DNA of 64,000 nucleotides from Anisus vortex (lineage: Eukaryota > Mollusca > Gastropoda > Planorbidae), in contig CASBPS010000114.1 in assembly GCA_949126835.1 (NCBI GenBank), forward strand, positions 1-64,000, in the 5' to 3' direction. The position numbers and the translations under genes are program-made. Of this stretch, positions 46,460-57,589 are shown piece after piece. A model generated the notes under the pieces. The model had not been told where the DNA came from and made no database searches. It saw nothing but the letters and a program-made list of their open reading frames with translations. How positions within the stretch are numbered: the first letter of the stretch is position 1; every line of letters begins with the position of its first letter.

Positions 46460-47335
46460 ATGTACAAGTGAATCAAAGAGTTATATGTTACATACATTCA
46501 TTATTTATCACATCTTTTGAGTAACAATTACCAAAAGACTAACTGAGAGATTATAAAATGTGTAAGTTGTAATACTATTTACGTGAAATGTACAAATATT
46601 CCACAGCAGACATAAAAAATTCATATTAACCAACAAATATGTTTCTTATTAAACTTAAAAAGCCAAAAATTATCATTAAAACTAGTTTTTGTTCAGTTTT
46701 TATTTGAAAAAAAATATATTTTTTTTTCAATGAAATTTCAATTTTGTGAACAATGAACAAATCTATTAAAAGGTGAAACTTTGACAGTGTTGACTACTGT
46801 TCTTTATGTTGTATTATCATTGTATTTAATTATAACTGAACTATTAAGTAGGACTTAAATTAATTGATAATTTGACATATTAGCAGCATAAGATACCAGT
46901 CATAAACTGCAAATTGTAACACATTTTTCGAGGCTGTTAAATCTGCTTAAATAGTAAAATATTGAAGATGTGTTTACTTGACATGATAACAAAAATATAC
47001 ATTAAAGTGTCATGTAGCTATTGAGATTATAACATGCCAGTAATAATAACATTTAACTCGTTCAATTTGACAACACTTGTCCAAATTTTATAATAGTATT
47101 TTCCGCTCTGGGTTAAACTTTTTTTTTAAGTTTTAAATAACACTATTTTTAGAATCCCTCAATGGCGTATATAGTTACTGTAAAACAAAGATCAGGGTTC
47201 ATTGCAGGCCAGTGTTAACGCAAAGTAGCAAGGAAGATTAATCTAAGCAAAACTTAATTTCGAAGACAACTTTTATTACATAACAAAAGAATAGCAAACT
47301 ATTTGAGGAAAGAAGAAGAATAAAGAATGACACGA
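46460..47335. other. 3-prime flank of the plus-strand galectin gene
   Basis: AT-rich with no gene. The first 200 bp are probably 3-prime UTR. Confidence 0.4.
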
Positions 47336-47615
47336 GGATCTAGCTGGAAGCGCATTTGGCTAGCGTTCCGAAGGTCCTGGGTTCGAATCCTGGTGGAGGC
47401 TAAGATTTGTACCCGGTTCTGGAGGGTGTCCCTGACGCTAGAGAGTTAAAAAGGTACGATCATGTGTACCTGAGTTTAGTTGGGGTAAAGTAAAGGCAGC
47501 TGGGCATTGTGCTGACCACGCTATCCTATAGTATGCGGTGACCACATTAACAGGTGAACGCTGCTACACTGGCGCTGTGGATCGGTTTGATATGATTGAA
47601 CTACTACTACTTACA
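47336..47615 (+). mobile_element. tRNA-derived SINE (best preserved copy)
   Basis: tRNA-like head TAGCTGGAAGCGCATTTGGC, then CCTGGGTTCGAATCCTGG (box B), followed by GGAGGGTGTCCCTGACG, GGTAAAGTAAAGGCAGCTGG, GGTGAACGCTGCT and an ACTACTACT end. Copies at 4.88, 24.1 and 51.5 kb share the body. The head lacks a full cloverleaf, so it is not a tRNA gene. Confidence 0.75.
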
Positions 47616-47639
47616 GAACAAAACAATAAATAGAACGGC

Positions 47640-47880
47640 CATCTTAATACATACACACATACACATCTAAATACATACACTAGTTACACAAACACATACA
47701 CATCTAAATACATACACTAGTTAAACAAACACATATACACATCTAAATACATACACACATACACATATACACATCTAAATACATACACTAGTTACACAAA
47801 CACATATACACATCTAAATACATACACACATACACATACACATATACACATCTAAATCCATACTCTAGTTAAAATTTAAT
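47640..47880 (+). repeat. ACATAC-rich tandem repeat
   Basis: Imperfect units of about 42-60 bp combining ACACATACACATCTAAATAC and ACTAGTTACACAAAC, inside CA-rich microsatellite. Confidence 0.85.
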
Positions 47881-48199
47881 ATTATTTCGAAATTAGTCAC
47901 ACACACACATACAGCTAGATTACACCTAGGAAGGTGAAGGTCATATATGAAATTGTCAACCACAGTGTCGACAATGTCTCTTTTTGTTTTCATCACAAAT
48001 GAAAGTAAAAGTTTAGAGATTCGAGTTTCTCTGTGTATAATTGATTCTCTAGATTTACTTTATGTTATCTTTGAAAATTGAGAGAATACACTTACTTCAA
48101 TAATAAGACTAACATGATTGTATGGCTCAATGATAAACATAATGACAAAGAACAAGCCTGAGAAATTAATAATGCGAACATCAACAGTCATCGATATAA

Positions 48200-48572
48200 T
48201 ATATTTAGGCACCATGTTGATATGATATATTTAGGCACCATGTTGATATAATATATTTAGGCACCATGTTGATATAATATATTTAGGCACCATGTTATTA
48301 TGATATATTTAGGCACCATGTTGATATGATATATTTAGGCACCATGTTGATATAATATATTTAGGCACCATGTTATTATGATATATTTAGGCACCATGTT
48401 GATATGATATATTTAGGCACCATGTTGATATAATATATTTAGGCACCATGTTATTATGATATATTTAGGCACCATGTTGATATGATATATTTAGGCACCA
48501 TGTTGATATAATATATTTAGGCACCATGTTATTATGATATATTTAGGCACCATGTTGATATGATATATTAAT
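48200..48572 (+). repeat. 26-bp minisatellite with three-unit higher order
   Basis: Fourteen units of 26 bp, core TTAGGCACCATGTT. Three variants (followed by GATATGAT, GATATAAT or ATTATGAT) mostly occur in the fixed order A-B-C, a 78-bp higher-order unit repeated about four times. Confidence 0.92.
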
Positions 48573-48689
48573 AACGAAAAAAGTAACTTTTATTTTCTAG
48601 TTGAAACATGTTGCAGAGTTGTATATGTATTAACAACATATTAATTCATTTTGCAGCTACGCTTGGTAAGTCGTGAAACAAGGAATAAT

Positions 48690-48985
48690 ATATGAGAGCA
48701 CCATTCAGGTCAGACTATTGCGACCTTCGCTTATCCATGGATTAAGTCAAGCCTTGCATTTGTATTAGTGTTTTAAATGATATTGTTACTGGTTTTCCTC
48801 CTTTGCTCAGGTAACCCTATCCAGGAAAGAGTGCGTATAAGCATTTGTTCTCGCAGCTGGGATAAGGTATATGTTTTTGACTTATTTTTTTTATCTGAGC
48901 AATGCAACAGGTAGCCCTAATATTGTGTTGTATATAATCTTCTTTATAGAAGGGGCGTCTGTAATGTATAAGATAAGATAAGATT
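48690..48985. mobile_element. Rearranged LINE 3-prime fragments
   Basis: A minus-strand piece (48,750-48,890: GGTTTTCCTCCTTTGCTCAGG) is joined to a tail that reads forward (48,935-48,985: TCTTCTTTATAGAAGGGGCG then ATAAGATAAGATAAG). Both belong to the ATAAG-tail LINE family, but the orientations conflict, so rearrangement or two insertions occurred. Confidence 0.5.
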
Positions 48986-49044
48986 ACTAAATTACAGTTA
49001 AATGTTTTATTACTACTTTATTATTTGCCCTTCTGTCCTCTAGT

Positions 49045-49115
49045 GCAGGGCTCGGCAATCTAAGTCACGCGTGCCGTATTTTCAGTGGCACGCCAGGAAT
49101 ATCTCCCAGACGGAC
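49045..49115 (+). mobile_element. hAT-type end fragment
   Basis: CAGGGCTCGGCAATCTAAG then CACGCGTGCC, a hAT-like terminus. No matching right end was found. Confidence 0.4.
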
Positions 49116-49439
49116 ATTTTTCAATTCAAACTATAACATGAAAATAACCCTGTACGTCGAGTGTTAAAATTCAGGAACGTTTGTGTGCAAAGATCTCACC
49201 ATTGGACTCGCGATCTGTGATTGAATCTTCTGTTAAAATATTCCATTTTGTAGCTTCTCATCTTTTATTGATTTACATGCGATTCAAGTCTCTTCTACAA
49301 GAAAGTGATACGCAATAAAAAGATCTGCTGTTGCAGACAGTGTTCATTACCATAGACGAGGTTAAGACTGTTGAATCTGATGTTTCTGAATGGCATTTTA
49401 ATTTGTTGAACTTTGGTCAAACAAAACTTAAACCACTGA

Positions 49440-50470
49440 AAAAATGTTGCATTAAAACTGGATAGACTATTTCTTGCCATGAAATAAGTTTGCATAGACT
49501 ATATCTTGCCATGAAATAAATTTGCATTAACAAGAAAACCATAAAAACGAAGTTTTTATTATACTCCCTTTATTCCCTTTATTTGCAAACTAAGTTTACC
49601 ATCATGTAATTAAATAATTAATTGACTACTGCAAATGAAACGTACAGAAAAATATATGTGTCGCAAATCTCAAAAATATATCCTTACTCCGTATGAATTG
49701 TTCTAAAAATAATCTTATTGCATAATTTTTTTTTCTATCTTTGCGCCAAAAAACTATAAAAAGTTGCACAGGCATTTTTAAAGTGAAACCTAAATTGTTC
49801 TTATACTTTCCTTTTAAGAAATGAATATTGTCATAATTGTAGTATTATTACGTTGTTTTAACTGAAAATTTGATAAAATATATTGTGCTGTCCGAATTTC
49901 AGCTCGATTGGACCACGGGAAGGGGTCGAAAAATCGAAGCCGATTCTTGCACGACGATTGCAACCAGACAGACAAAAATTGCAACTTAAAATAAAGAAAG
50001 TAAAAATGGATAGGCTATATCTTGCCTTGAAAAAAATTTGCATTTAAACTGGATAGACTATATCTTGCCATGAAATATATTTGCATTAAAACTGGATAGA
50101 CTATATCTTGCCATGAAATAAATTTGCATTAAAACTGGATAGACTATATCTTGCCATGAAATAAATTTGCATTAAAACTGGATAGACTATATCATGCCAT
50201 GAAATAAATTTGCATTAAAACAGGATGGACTAAGCTTATATCTTGCCATTAAATAAATTCGCTTTAAAACTGGATAGACTATATCGTGCCATGAAAAAAA
50301 TGTGCATTAAAACTGGATAGACTATATCTTGCCATGAAATAAATTTGCATTAAAACTGGATAGACTATATCTTGCCATGAAATAAATTTGCATTAAAACT
50401 GGATAGACTATATCTTGCCATGAAATAAATTTGCATTAAAACTGGATAGACTATTTCTTGCCATGACATC
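49440..50470 (+). repeat. 43-bp minisatellite split by a 473-bp-family element
   Basis: Units of 43 bp, core GGATAGACTATATCTTGCCA then AAATAAATTTGCATTAAAAC. About two units lie at 49,440-49,530 and about eleven at 50,007-50,470, on either side of the element at 49,531-50,006. Confidence 0.9.
49531..50006 (-). mobile_element. 473-bp-family element inserted in the 43-bp array
   Basis: Minus-strand copy of the unit described at 36.36-37.48 kb, from AACAAGAAAACCATAAAAACG through TTTGCAAACTAAGTTTACC to GCAACTTAAAATAAAG. The minisatellite resumes directly on each side, so this copy shows the length of a single mobile unit, about 476 bp. Confidence 0.75.
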
Positions 50471-50659
50471 AATTTGAACTCTCGAAAATCGTTACGATGA
50501 TTTTAACGCACTGTTGCCATTTCAATAAGATTGCGTGTGTGTTTTTATATGCTGTGTAGCTTGCACGTAGTTGACAAATAACATTTAGTGTGTTAGTAAT
50601 TATTGTTTTGTACACTCATATTGTGTAACGTAGTAGTTTTTAAAAGAATTAATTATAGT

Positions 50660-51080
50660 ATCTATATATATAAAAAAAGAAGACTGTTTGTGTGTGTTAG
50701 ACAAATCGTATTAGTTAATTTAAAGACACGTGACCTTATTGTCTTATATTATACTTTTGCGATTTCACTTTGTACGTATGTCATTGCTAACTAAGTGGTA
50801 AACGTATTGGACTGCCATGAGTTCTATTCTCCAGTTAGTCTAGACCATTTTTTTCTACAATTGTGTATTTTAATTAATATTACTTTAAAAAAAAATATTG
50901 TAAATATACGAGCAACATCGGGCTATTGAGATTTTAGTGAAATAAAACACTTGCCATTTTTTTTTTCGATTACAATATTTATTTTAAATTACTTTCCTAA
51001 ATGTATTCAGCAAAAAAATATTTATTATTAGATTTATAGCTTTTTTTCATTGTACAGGCTTGTTGTATTTCCTCCTTGGC
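50660..51080 (+). repeat. tRNA-headed dispersed repeat, diverged copy 3
   Basis: Plus-strand relative of 28,960-29,420 and 32,440-32,935: CTAAGTGGTAAACGTATTGG, TCTATTCTCCAGTTAGTC, then a T-rich body with TTTTAGTGAAATAAAAC. Box motifs are decayed. The small frame 50,603-50,794 is chance. Confidence 0.45.
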
Positions 51081-51514
51081 AAATAAATTTATAAATTATA
51101 TAATGCGTGTCCATCGTATTTCAATGAGGGCCATCCTATGTCAGAGTTATGATTTCTTGTGGGTTCGGAGATGGCTTAAGAGGTCTATGTTTTCCCGAAA
51201 GTATTTGCCACAGTCGGGACACAAGTGTGTGGCTTGATGTCCGCTAGTAGCGGGGCTGTATTTGCGGGATATGTAATATATATATATATATATATATGAC
51301 GACTGACGAAACTCTGTGGTTAAAACAATATTATAACAAAGAACATCAATAGATAAATTACAATTATCACAATTGTTTTTTTATTACACATTTTTATTTA
51401 CCATCTTTCAAAACATAAACAAACGATGCTATTTAAATGTGTATATAATTATACAACAAAGTAGTAAACTTACAAGATAAAAAAAAAAAAAAAAGTATAA
51501 ATCTATCGATAGTA

Positions 51515-51775
51515 AAGTAATGTACCCTTCGGACCTAACTTATCAAAGGGCTGGTGAAACAGCGTTCATCAGCTTGTGTGGCCACGGCATACTAGGGGAT
51601 GTGTGACCAGCACAATGTCCAGCTGCCTTTACTTTACCCCAATTAATGACATTTACCCATCAGAGCTTGGTAGGGAAACCCTCAAGTCCCGGGAACAAAT
51701 TCTGCACCAGGATTCGAACCCAGATCCTTCGGTACGCTAGTCTAACGCGCTGCCACTCGGCCCCCGTGTCCCATA
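51515..51775 (-). mobile_element. tRNA-derived SINE
   Basis: On the minus strand AGCGCGTTAGACTAGCG, then TCTGGGTTCGAATCCTGG and a body ending GGTAAAGTAAAGGCAGCTGG and GATGAACGCTGTTTC. Same family as 47.34-47.61 kb. Confidence 0.7.
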
Positions 51776-51784
51776 AATATAGAT

Positions 51785-52668
51785 ATAGAAATTATTCACT
51801 TGACCACGTAGGACTTAAACATATTTATTTATAGCACTTGACCACGTAGGACTTAAACACAATTATTTATAGCACTTGACCAGGTAGGACTTAAACACAA
51901 TTATTTATAACACTTGACCACGTAGGACTTAAACATAATTATTTATAACACTTGACCACGTAGGACTTAATCACAATTATTTATAACACTTGACCACGTA
52001 GGACTTAAACACAATTATTTATAACACTTGACCACGTAGGACTTAAACACAATTATATATAGCACTTGACCACGTAGGACTTAAACACAATTATTTATAA
52101 CACTTGACCACGTAGGACTTAAACACAATTATTTATAACACTTGACCACGTAGGACTTAAACACAATTATATATAGCACTTGACCACGTAGGACTTAAAC
52201 ACAATTATTTATAACATTTGACCACGTAGGACTTAAACACAATTATATATAGCACTTGACCACGTAGGACTTAAACACAATTATTTATAACACTTGACCA
52301 CGTAGGACTTAAACACAATTATATATAGCACTTGACCACGTAGGACTTAAACACAATTATTTATAACACTTGACCACGTAGGACTTAAACACAATTATAT
52401 AGCACTTGACCACGTAGGACTTAAACACAATTATTTATAACACTTGACCACGTAGGACTTAAACACAATTATATATAACACTTGACCACGTAGGACGTAA
52501 ACACAATTATTTATAGCACTTGACCACGTAGGACTTAAACACAATTATTTATAACACTTGACCACGTAGGACTTAAACACAATTATTTATAGCACTTGAC
52601 CACGTAGGACTTAAACACAATTATTTATAACACTTGACCACGTAGGACTTAAACACAATTATATATCG
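51785..52668 (+). repeat. 38-bp minisatellite, about 23 copies
   Basis: Uniform 38-bp units, core CACTTGACCACGTAGGACTT then AAACACAATTAT. Two end variants (TTATAACAC and ATATAGCAC) partly alternate. It has no unique spacers and no coding frame. Confidence 0.95.
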
Positions 52669-52689
52669 CATCAGGAGAAATGGAAATAC

Positions 52690-53025
52690 AGTGTGATTAC
52701 TAAACTAAATACAGAAAATAATAACACTAGAAGGGCAAAGAGTAAAGTAGTAACACTACATAGTTCATTAAACTCTAATTGAGAAATACAACACATTAAC
52801 AACCTGTTGCAATGCTCAGATAAACATAAGGACAAACACACTTTCCTTATCCCTTATGCGAGTAGAAATAAGTACTCTTTCTTCCCGAACAAACCAGTAA
52901 CTTAAACATCATTTAAAATAATAATCTAAAAGCAAGACTAGATTCAAACTCAGGATAAGTGAATGACACAATAACCTTTTGTATAAAACGAGCGTCTGTT
53001 ACATTTATGGTAATTACAAATCCTT
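52690..53025 (+). mobile_element. LINE 3-prime end fragment (ATAAG-tail family)
   Basis: AGAAGGGCAAAGAGTAAAGTAG, then AACCTGTTGCAATGCTCAG, TCCTTATCCCTTATGCGAG and AAGTACTCTTTCTTCCCGA. A short deletion follows, then AAACCAGTAACTTAAACATC and AACGAGCGTCTGTTA. It lies right after the 38-bp array. Confidence 0.65.
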
Positions 53026-53029
53026 ATAT

Positions 53030-53596
53030 TATTATCTGCAATCCTTATTAGGCCTGTAAGTGAATATTCACAACCGACAATAGTTAGCCTACATCAAAAG
53101 ACAGAGAAACACTACATAAAGTAGGACTTGAGTCTAGAGGACAGTTGTGATTCAAAAAAACATAATGATAAGGTAACATAATATGCTACCCAGACAGACT
53201 TGTGAAAAAAATATATGCATTTGAAGAAATACAGACATAAACATAGTTTCATTTTTTCGAGTGACTTTCGAGTAAGGGTTGGCGACTGCCTGAAAAATAT
53301 GACAACCTGATACTTAAAATTCTTTAACAGCCTAATCAATTTCCGAGCTGTAGAGAAGGAGTGTTTGTAGCTAGTAATATAGTATAAGGTGATAATGTAT
53401 GAATTTGAACATTTGAATTCAAGTAAAACAATTTTTGAATCAAGATATATGTAAATATATCACTGACTTAAACACTGTATACATTGGAAAATCGAATTCA
53501 TTTACATGTCTAAATATAACAAAATAGGTTAATACAGGAATACTTTCTTAGTTTTAAAGTATCAATGTTATATGGTTCTGATACGATAAATTAAAA
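53030..53596. other. 3-prime flank of the somatomedin-B gene
   Basis: No gene recognised. A short LINE-like snippet (GTGAATATTCACAACCGAC) is at 53,058. Confidence 0.4.
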
Positions 53597-53602
53597 TTTA
53601 TT
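53597..53602 (-). promoter_or_regulatory. Putative polyadenylation signal
   Basis: AATAAA on the minus strand, about 90 nt past the stop of the somatomedin-B gene. Confidence 0.4.
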
Positions 53603-53689
53603 AGTTTTAAATAACTTTAATACATTAAATCATGTATAGTTTAGGTATTATAGAAAAGAAATTTCATTCTAAAATATATTGGGAACACC

Positions 53690-55372
53690 TTAGTTTAAAT
53701 TCCATGCTAAGAGAATGATCAACGCAAGACTACACCAACAGGACGATCTTACTGAGTCGACAACATTCAAACATCTACTTTCAAAACTAGGGAAATTTTG
53801 TTTTATGTCAATGAAATTTTTACAACGCATTAATTCTATTATGTCTTCTATTATTTCTTCCGATTCTGTAACAGTACTTTCATAAAACTCTTTAAAACAA
53901 ACTTGAGTATTGTTCATACCTGGAGATATATTTTCTTTCAGACATTCGAGTTTTTCCTCAGATTTTCCGACATTTTCCAAAAACATATACAGCTGTTTAA
54001 TCATGTCTGGAAAATATGTATCAAAATGATCATCGCTGGTGGAATTATTCTGGATTAAGTCCGTGAAATCATCTGTTGATTTTTGTATAAAAGTAAAAAA
54101 TAAAAATTGTGGCCTTGTCCTAGTTAAAACGTTTAAAAACGGATGTACCCATTCGTTTTGATAATCAAGTTGTGTTATTTTCGAAACATAACATTGAAGA
54201 AAATTAAAAAGGGCACGTCTTTTAAAACATTGAAATTTGTCTGTAGGCAGAGCCATGAGCAGAATCTTGTTATCTCTACACATAGTCTTGGTTAAATCCT
54301 TAGAGTTACGACACGATTCTATTTGACAGGTTAGTGTATCACGCCTCTGGGTCTTTTCTGCAATGTTGCATTGTATATTTTTCCATTTTATATTATCATT
54401 AAACATAGATTCAGAATGATTGTTAACTGAAAATATAATGTTACTTTGTTGCAATGACGCAATGAACTTCAGTTCGAGATTATGTTTATGGAAGGCAGTT
54501 TTTCCCCACTGCCGTCCAAGCGGATTTTGAAAAGAGATTCCATTGCACTCAGCGCAATATTTATTTCGGAAAATTATGTTCTTTGTATCTGTATGTTTAA
54601 TAACGTAAGAAACAAACGATTGACATAACTTTTCAATCTTCCTATATGAATGATCCTGAAGTGTGCATGTGTCGACTACTTCATCGAAACAACTAATTAG
54701 ATCTTTATCTCGTTTTAGGACATCAGGGATTCTAACTTCAAAATCTCCTTTTCTCAAATAAGCTTTATTTTGTTCTTCAAAGTTCAATTGTAAGTAGTCT
54801 GTGGTCAAATCCCATACTTTAGGATCAGAAGCATTTATTGAATTACATTTAAATATGTTCATATCACTATACGTCCAACCTGTGTACATATCAGTCACCG
54901 GAACATAATTCATAAATTTGTTTACAAGAGAATTATTACCAAGAACAATGTTATTCCCATACTTTGAGTGTAAGTAATGACCTGTTTCTTTACCATATCC
55001 TCCACTATTGTGATGTGTTGGACAGGTGGCTATCATATATACGTTAGAGGAACAAATGATTGTAGCATTGTCCAAATAGAGATATTTTATCTGACCGTCA
55101 AGCAAGGTCTCTGGACATTGTTCAGTAAAATCCTCGCAACAGTTTCTGTAAACTGAGCATCGGTCATCACATGAACAAGGAATTGAGCTCATTTCACCAC
55201 ATCTACCTTTACAGGAGTCAATCTCATGCAGATCTTTTGTGTGATCCGAAACAACTTTTTCACTTCCCATACTTCCTATTGTAGACTTGTTCGATTCAGT
55301 GAATCTGAACTGGGACAAAGACTGAATTACAAAGAGAAAAAGCCCTACACTAAATCTTTTATTCCACATCAT
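53690..55372 (-). CDS. Somatomedin-B domain protein, 560 aa, probably surface-anchored
   Basis: One long uninterrupted exon. Residues 1-25 are a signal peptide (FSVGLFLFVIQSL). Residues 54-86 form a somatomedin-B domain with all eight cysteines (C54, C58, C66, C68, C72, C78, C79, C86) and the CSVYRNCC core. The remaining 450 residues are cysteine-rich and extracellular-looking, with many N-glycosylation sequons and a KYCAECNG motif near residue 271, a style seen in the ectodomains of molluscan SMB-bearing receptors. The last 15 residues (SLALIILLAW then NLN) are hydrophobic and terminal, which fits a GPI-anchor signal or short tail anchor; there is no seven-helix region. The start is one of two adjacent Met codons. 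Somatomedin-B domains mediate protein contacts. The rest is not a family I can name, so ligand and role are unknown. Confidence 0.85.
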   Translation of the reverse strand: MMWNKRFSVGLFLFVIQSLSQFRFTESNKSTIGSMGSEKVVSDHTKDLHEIDSCKGRCGEMSSIPCSCDDRCSVYRNCCEDFTEQCPETLLDGQIKYLYLDNATIICSSNVYMIATCPTHHNSGGYGKETGHYLHSKYGNNIVLGNNSLVNKFMNYVPVTDMYTGWTYSDMNIFKCNSINASDPKVWDLTTDYLQLNFEEQNKAYLRKGDFEVRIPDVLKRDKDLISCFDEVVDTCTLQDHSYRKIEKLCQSFVSYVIKHTDTKNIIFRNKYCAECNGISFQNPLGRQWGKTAFHKHNLELKFIASLQQSNIIFSVNNHSESMFNDNIKWKNIQCNIAEKTQRRDTLTCQIESCRNSKDLTKTMCRDNKILLMALPTDKFQCFKRRALFNFLQCYVSKITQLDYQNEWVHPFLNVLTRTRPQFLFFTFIQKSTDDFTDLIQNNSTSDDHFDTYFPDMIKQLYMFLENVGKSEEKLECLKENISPGMNNTQVCFKEFYESTVTESEEIIEDIIELMRCKNFIDIKQNFPSFESRCLNVVDSVRSSCWCSLALIILLAWNLN

Positions 55373-55379
55373 TGTTGTA

Positions 55380-56630
55380 CCTTAGACATTTATTTCTCAC
55401 TAAACGCTAAAACATTTAAATATGAAACAATTACATTTAGAATATATAGTTTCATAGAAAACTTAAAAAAAAAATAAAATAGAAGATTTCAAACTTTGAT
55501 TAAACTTTGGAAAAAAAATGGTTCTTAACAAAATACAAAAGAAATTGTCATTTTTTATATATATAAGTTTATAAACATATTTATATGGAAACAAATTGAC
55601 GTATCATGTTCTGTCATAAAACGTTTAAAAAGACTATTACTGTTAATCAAATAATAGCCCCAAGCTAAAGACAAGTAAATGTATTTTTTAGGGAAGAACA
55701 ATTACCTCGCTGAAATTTTTTTTGTCAAACAATTGACTTTTAATATTAGAAAAAAAAAAAAGAAACAATCATTTCAAACTTAAACAAAGAAACATACAAT
55801 TTATGTTAGACTTTATGTTAGTACAAATAGTAAACTAAATTGTAATAGATCTATACAAATGACCACAAATAGATAGACTATTTAAATTGAAAATAAATGA
55901 GACACAATAATTGAATAGATTTCAGTTGTTTATATATATATGCTTATCACAATTTTATAAGCATTAAAAAATAATTTCATTTTTAATATATTTATAAACC
56001 AATTTCATTTCTTGTGTGATTAATTTTAAATTGTATGAGTTTGTGTTGGAATCATGACAAAAGTGTTATTTTAATTTTAATAAGTTTACTTTATTTATCG
56101 TTGTTTTTATTTATTGTTTTAACTTGTAAATAATTTACGATCTGTTAACGCAGAAAAAAATAGTGCTTACTTTAACAGAGATCTTGTCTTCTATGTTAAT
56201 AAACTTCAATGATGTAGCAACACGCAGATCTAAAACACAAAGAAAACGACGATCAATCTTGGGGACGATAACTTGGTTTTTATTCTGGTATTATCAATGT
56301 TCAGCAAACAGATAGGTTAATTGTCTCACATATTATCTCAAATACTACATATCTTAACTATTGTTGCATACGTCCGTAAGGAACTTTCTCATGTCTGCAA
56401 GTACACTTTTTTTGTTTACCAATACAAAAACTTCAAACCACATTGAACTATGGAATCATTCCCAAAAGAAAGACTCTCTCTCCTCTCTCCCTAATCCTCT
56501 TTACACTTACATTTTCTTGATTAATTTCTTTGGTGGAACAACTGATCTCCAGCAAACTCGATTCTGAAGAATGACTTTTTCATTTCACCCCATGAAAAGT
56601 TAATTTAAAATATATACACATATTTATTAT
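55380..56630. other. Intergenic, upstream of the somatomedin-B gene
   Basis: AT-rich with A-runs and no gene. Any 5-prime exon and promoter of the minus-strand gene would lie here, but I could not identify them. Confidence 0.4.
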
Positions 56631-56635
56631 CAGCG

Positions 56636-57576
56636 AAAAATAGTTAGAGTTATCCAGACGTCTGTTTTTAAAATAGTTTGAGTTATCCAGACGAATAACT
56701 AGTGAATATTCCCAATTGACAAGAGTAACACCATTAGTCAAATCACTAAACCTAGAAACACTATAGGACAGAAGGGCAAAGAGTTAAGTAGTACTAATAC
56801 ATAAGGCATTAAACTCTAATTTAGAAATACAACCCAAAAACAATCTGTTGCAAAGCTCAGATAAACATAAAGACAAAAACACCTTCCTTGTCTCTTATGC
56901 GAGAACAAATGCATATAAGTACTCTTTCTTCCCGAGTGGCATTCGGGCATGGAATGGGTTGCCTGAACAAATCAGGAAAACCAATAACCTAACATCATTT
57001 AAAACATTTAAAAAAATGCAAGACTAGACTCGGACTACGGATGAGCGTAGGACGAAATAATCTTCTTTATAGAAGGAGCGTCTGTAATGTATAAGATAAG
57101 ATAAGAATGTTTTTAAAATAGTTAGAGTTATCCAGACGAATGTTTTTAAAATAGTTAGAGTTATCTAGACGAATGTTTTTAAAATAGTTAGAGTTATCCA
57201 GACGAATGTTTTTAAAATAGTTAGAGTTATTTAGACGAATGTTTTTAAAATAGTTAGAGTTATCCAGACGTATGTTTTTAAAATAGTTAGAGTTATCCAG
57301 ACAAATGTTTTTTTAAAATAGTTAGAGTTATCCAGATGAATGTTTTTAAAATAGTTAGAGTTATCCATACGAATGTTTTTAAAATAGTTAGAGTTATCCA
57401 GACGAATGTTTTTAAAATAGTTAGAGTTATCCAGACGTATGTTTTTAAAATAGTTAGAGTTATCCAGACGTATGTTTTTAAAATAGTTAGAGTTATCCAG
57501 ACGAATGTTTTTAAAATAGTTAGAGTTATCCATACGTATGTTTTTTAAAATAGTTAGAGTTATCCAGGCGTATATT
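56636..57576 (+). repeat. 33-bp minisatellite split by a LINE fragment
   Basis: Units of 33 bp, core AAAATAGTTAGAGTTATCCA then GACGAATGTTTTT. About two units lie at 56,636-56,693 and about fourteen at 57,107-57,576. Because 33 is a multiple of three, frames stay open on both strands (DNSNYFKNIRL minus); these are not genes. Confidence 0.92.
56697..57104 (+). mobile_element. LINE 3-prime end inserted in the 33-bp minisatellite
   Basis: The best preserved copy of the ATAAG-tail family. The last coding part reads YSFFPSGIRAWNGLPEQIRK then LTSFKTFK, the typical FFP-x-R-x-W-N-x-L-P end of non-LTR reverse transcriptases. After the stop the tail TCTTCTTTATAGAAGGAGCG leads to ATAAGATAAGATAAG. A GAAT repeat at both junctions could be a short target duplication. 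5-prime truncated. Confidence 0.8.
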
Positions 57577-57589
57577 TTTAAACCAGATT

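Noticed and set aside
47340..47410. Possible tRNA gene with GGTTCGAATCC
   Set aside because: No anticodon stem or acceptor pairing; the following body recurs in other SINE copies.
51785..52668. Regular 38-bp direct repeats, CRISPR-like at first glance
   Set aside because: Units are contiguous with no unique spacers, in a eukaryotic genome; this is a minisatellite.
57231..57548. Overlapping plus and minus repeat-peptide frames (DNSNYFKNIRL, VFKIVRVIQT)
   Set aside because: Both come from the 33-bp minisatellite.
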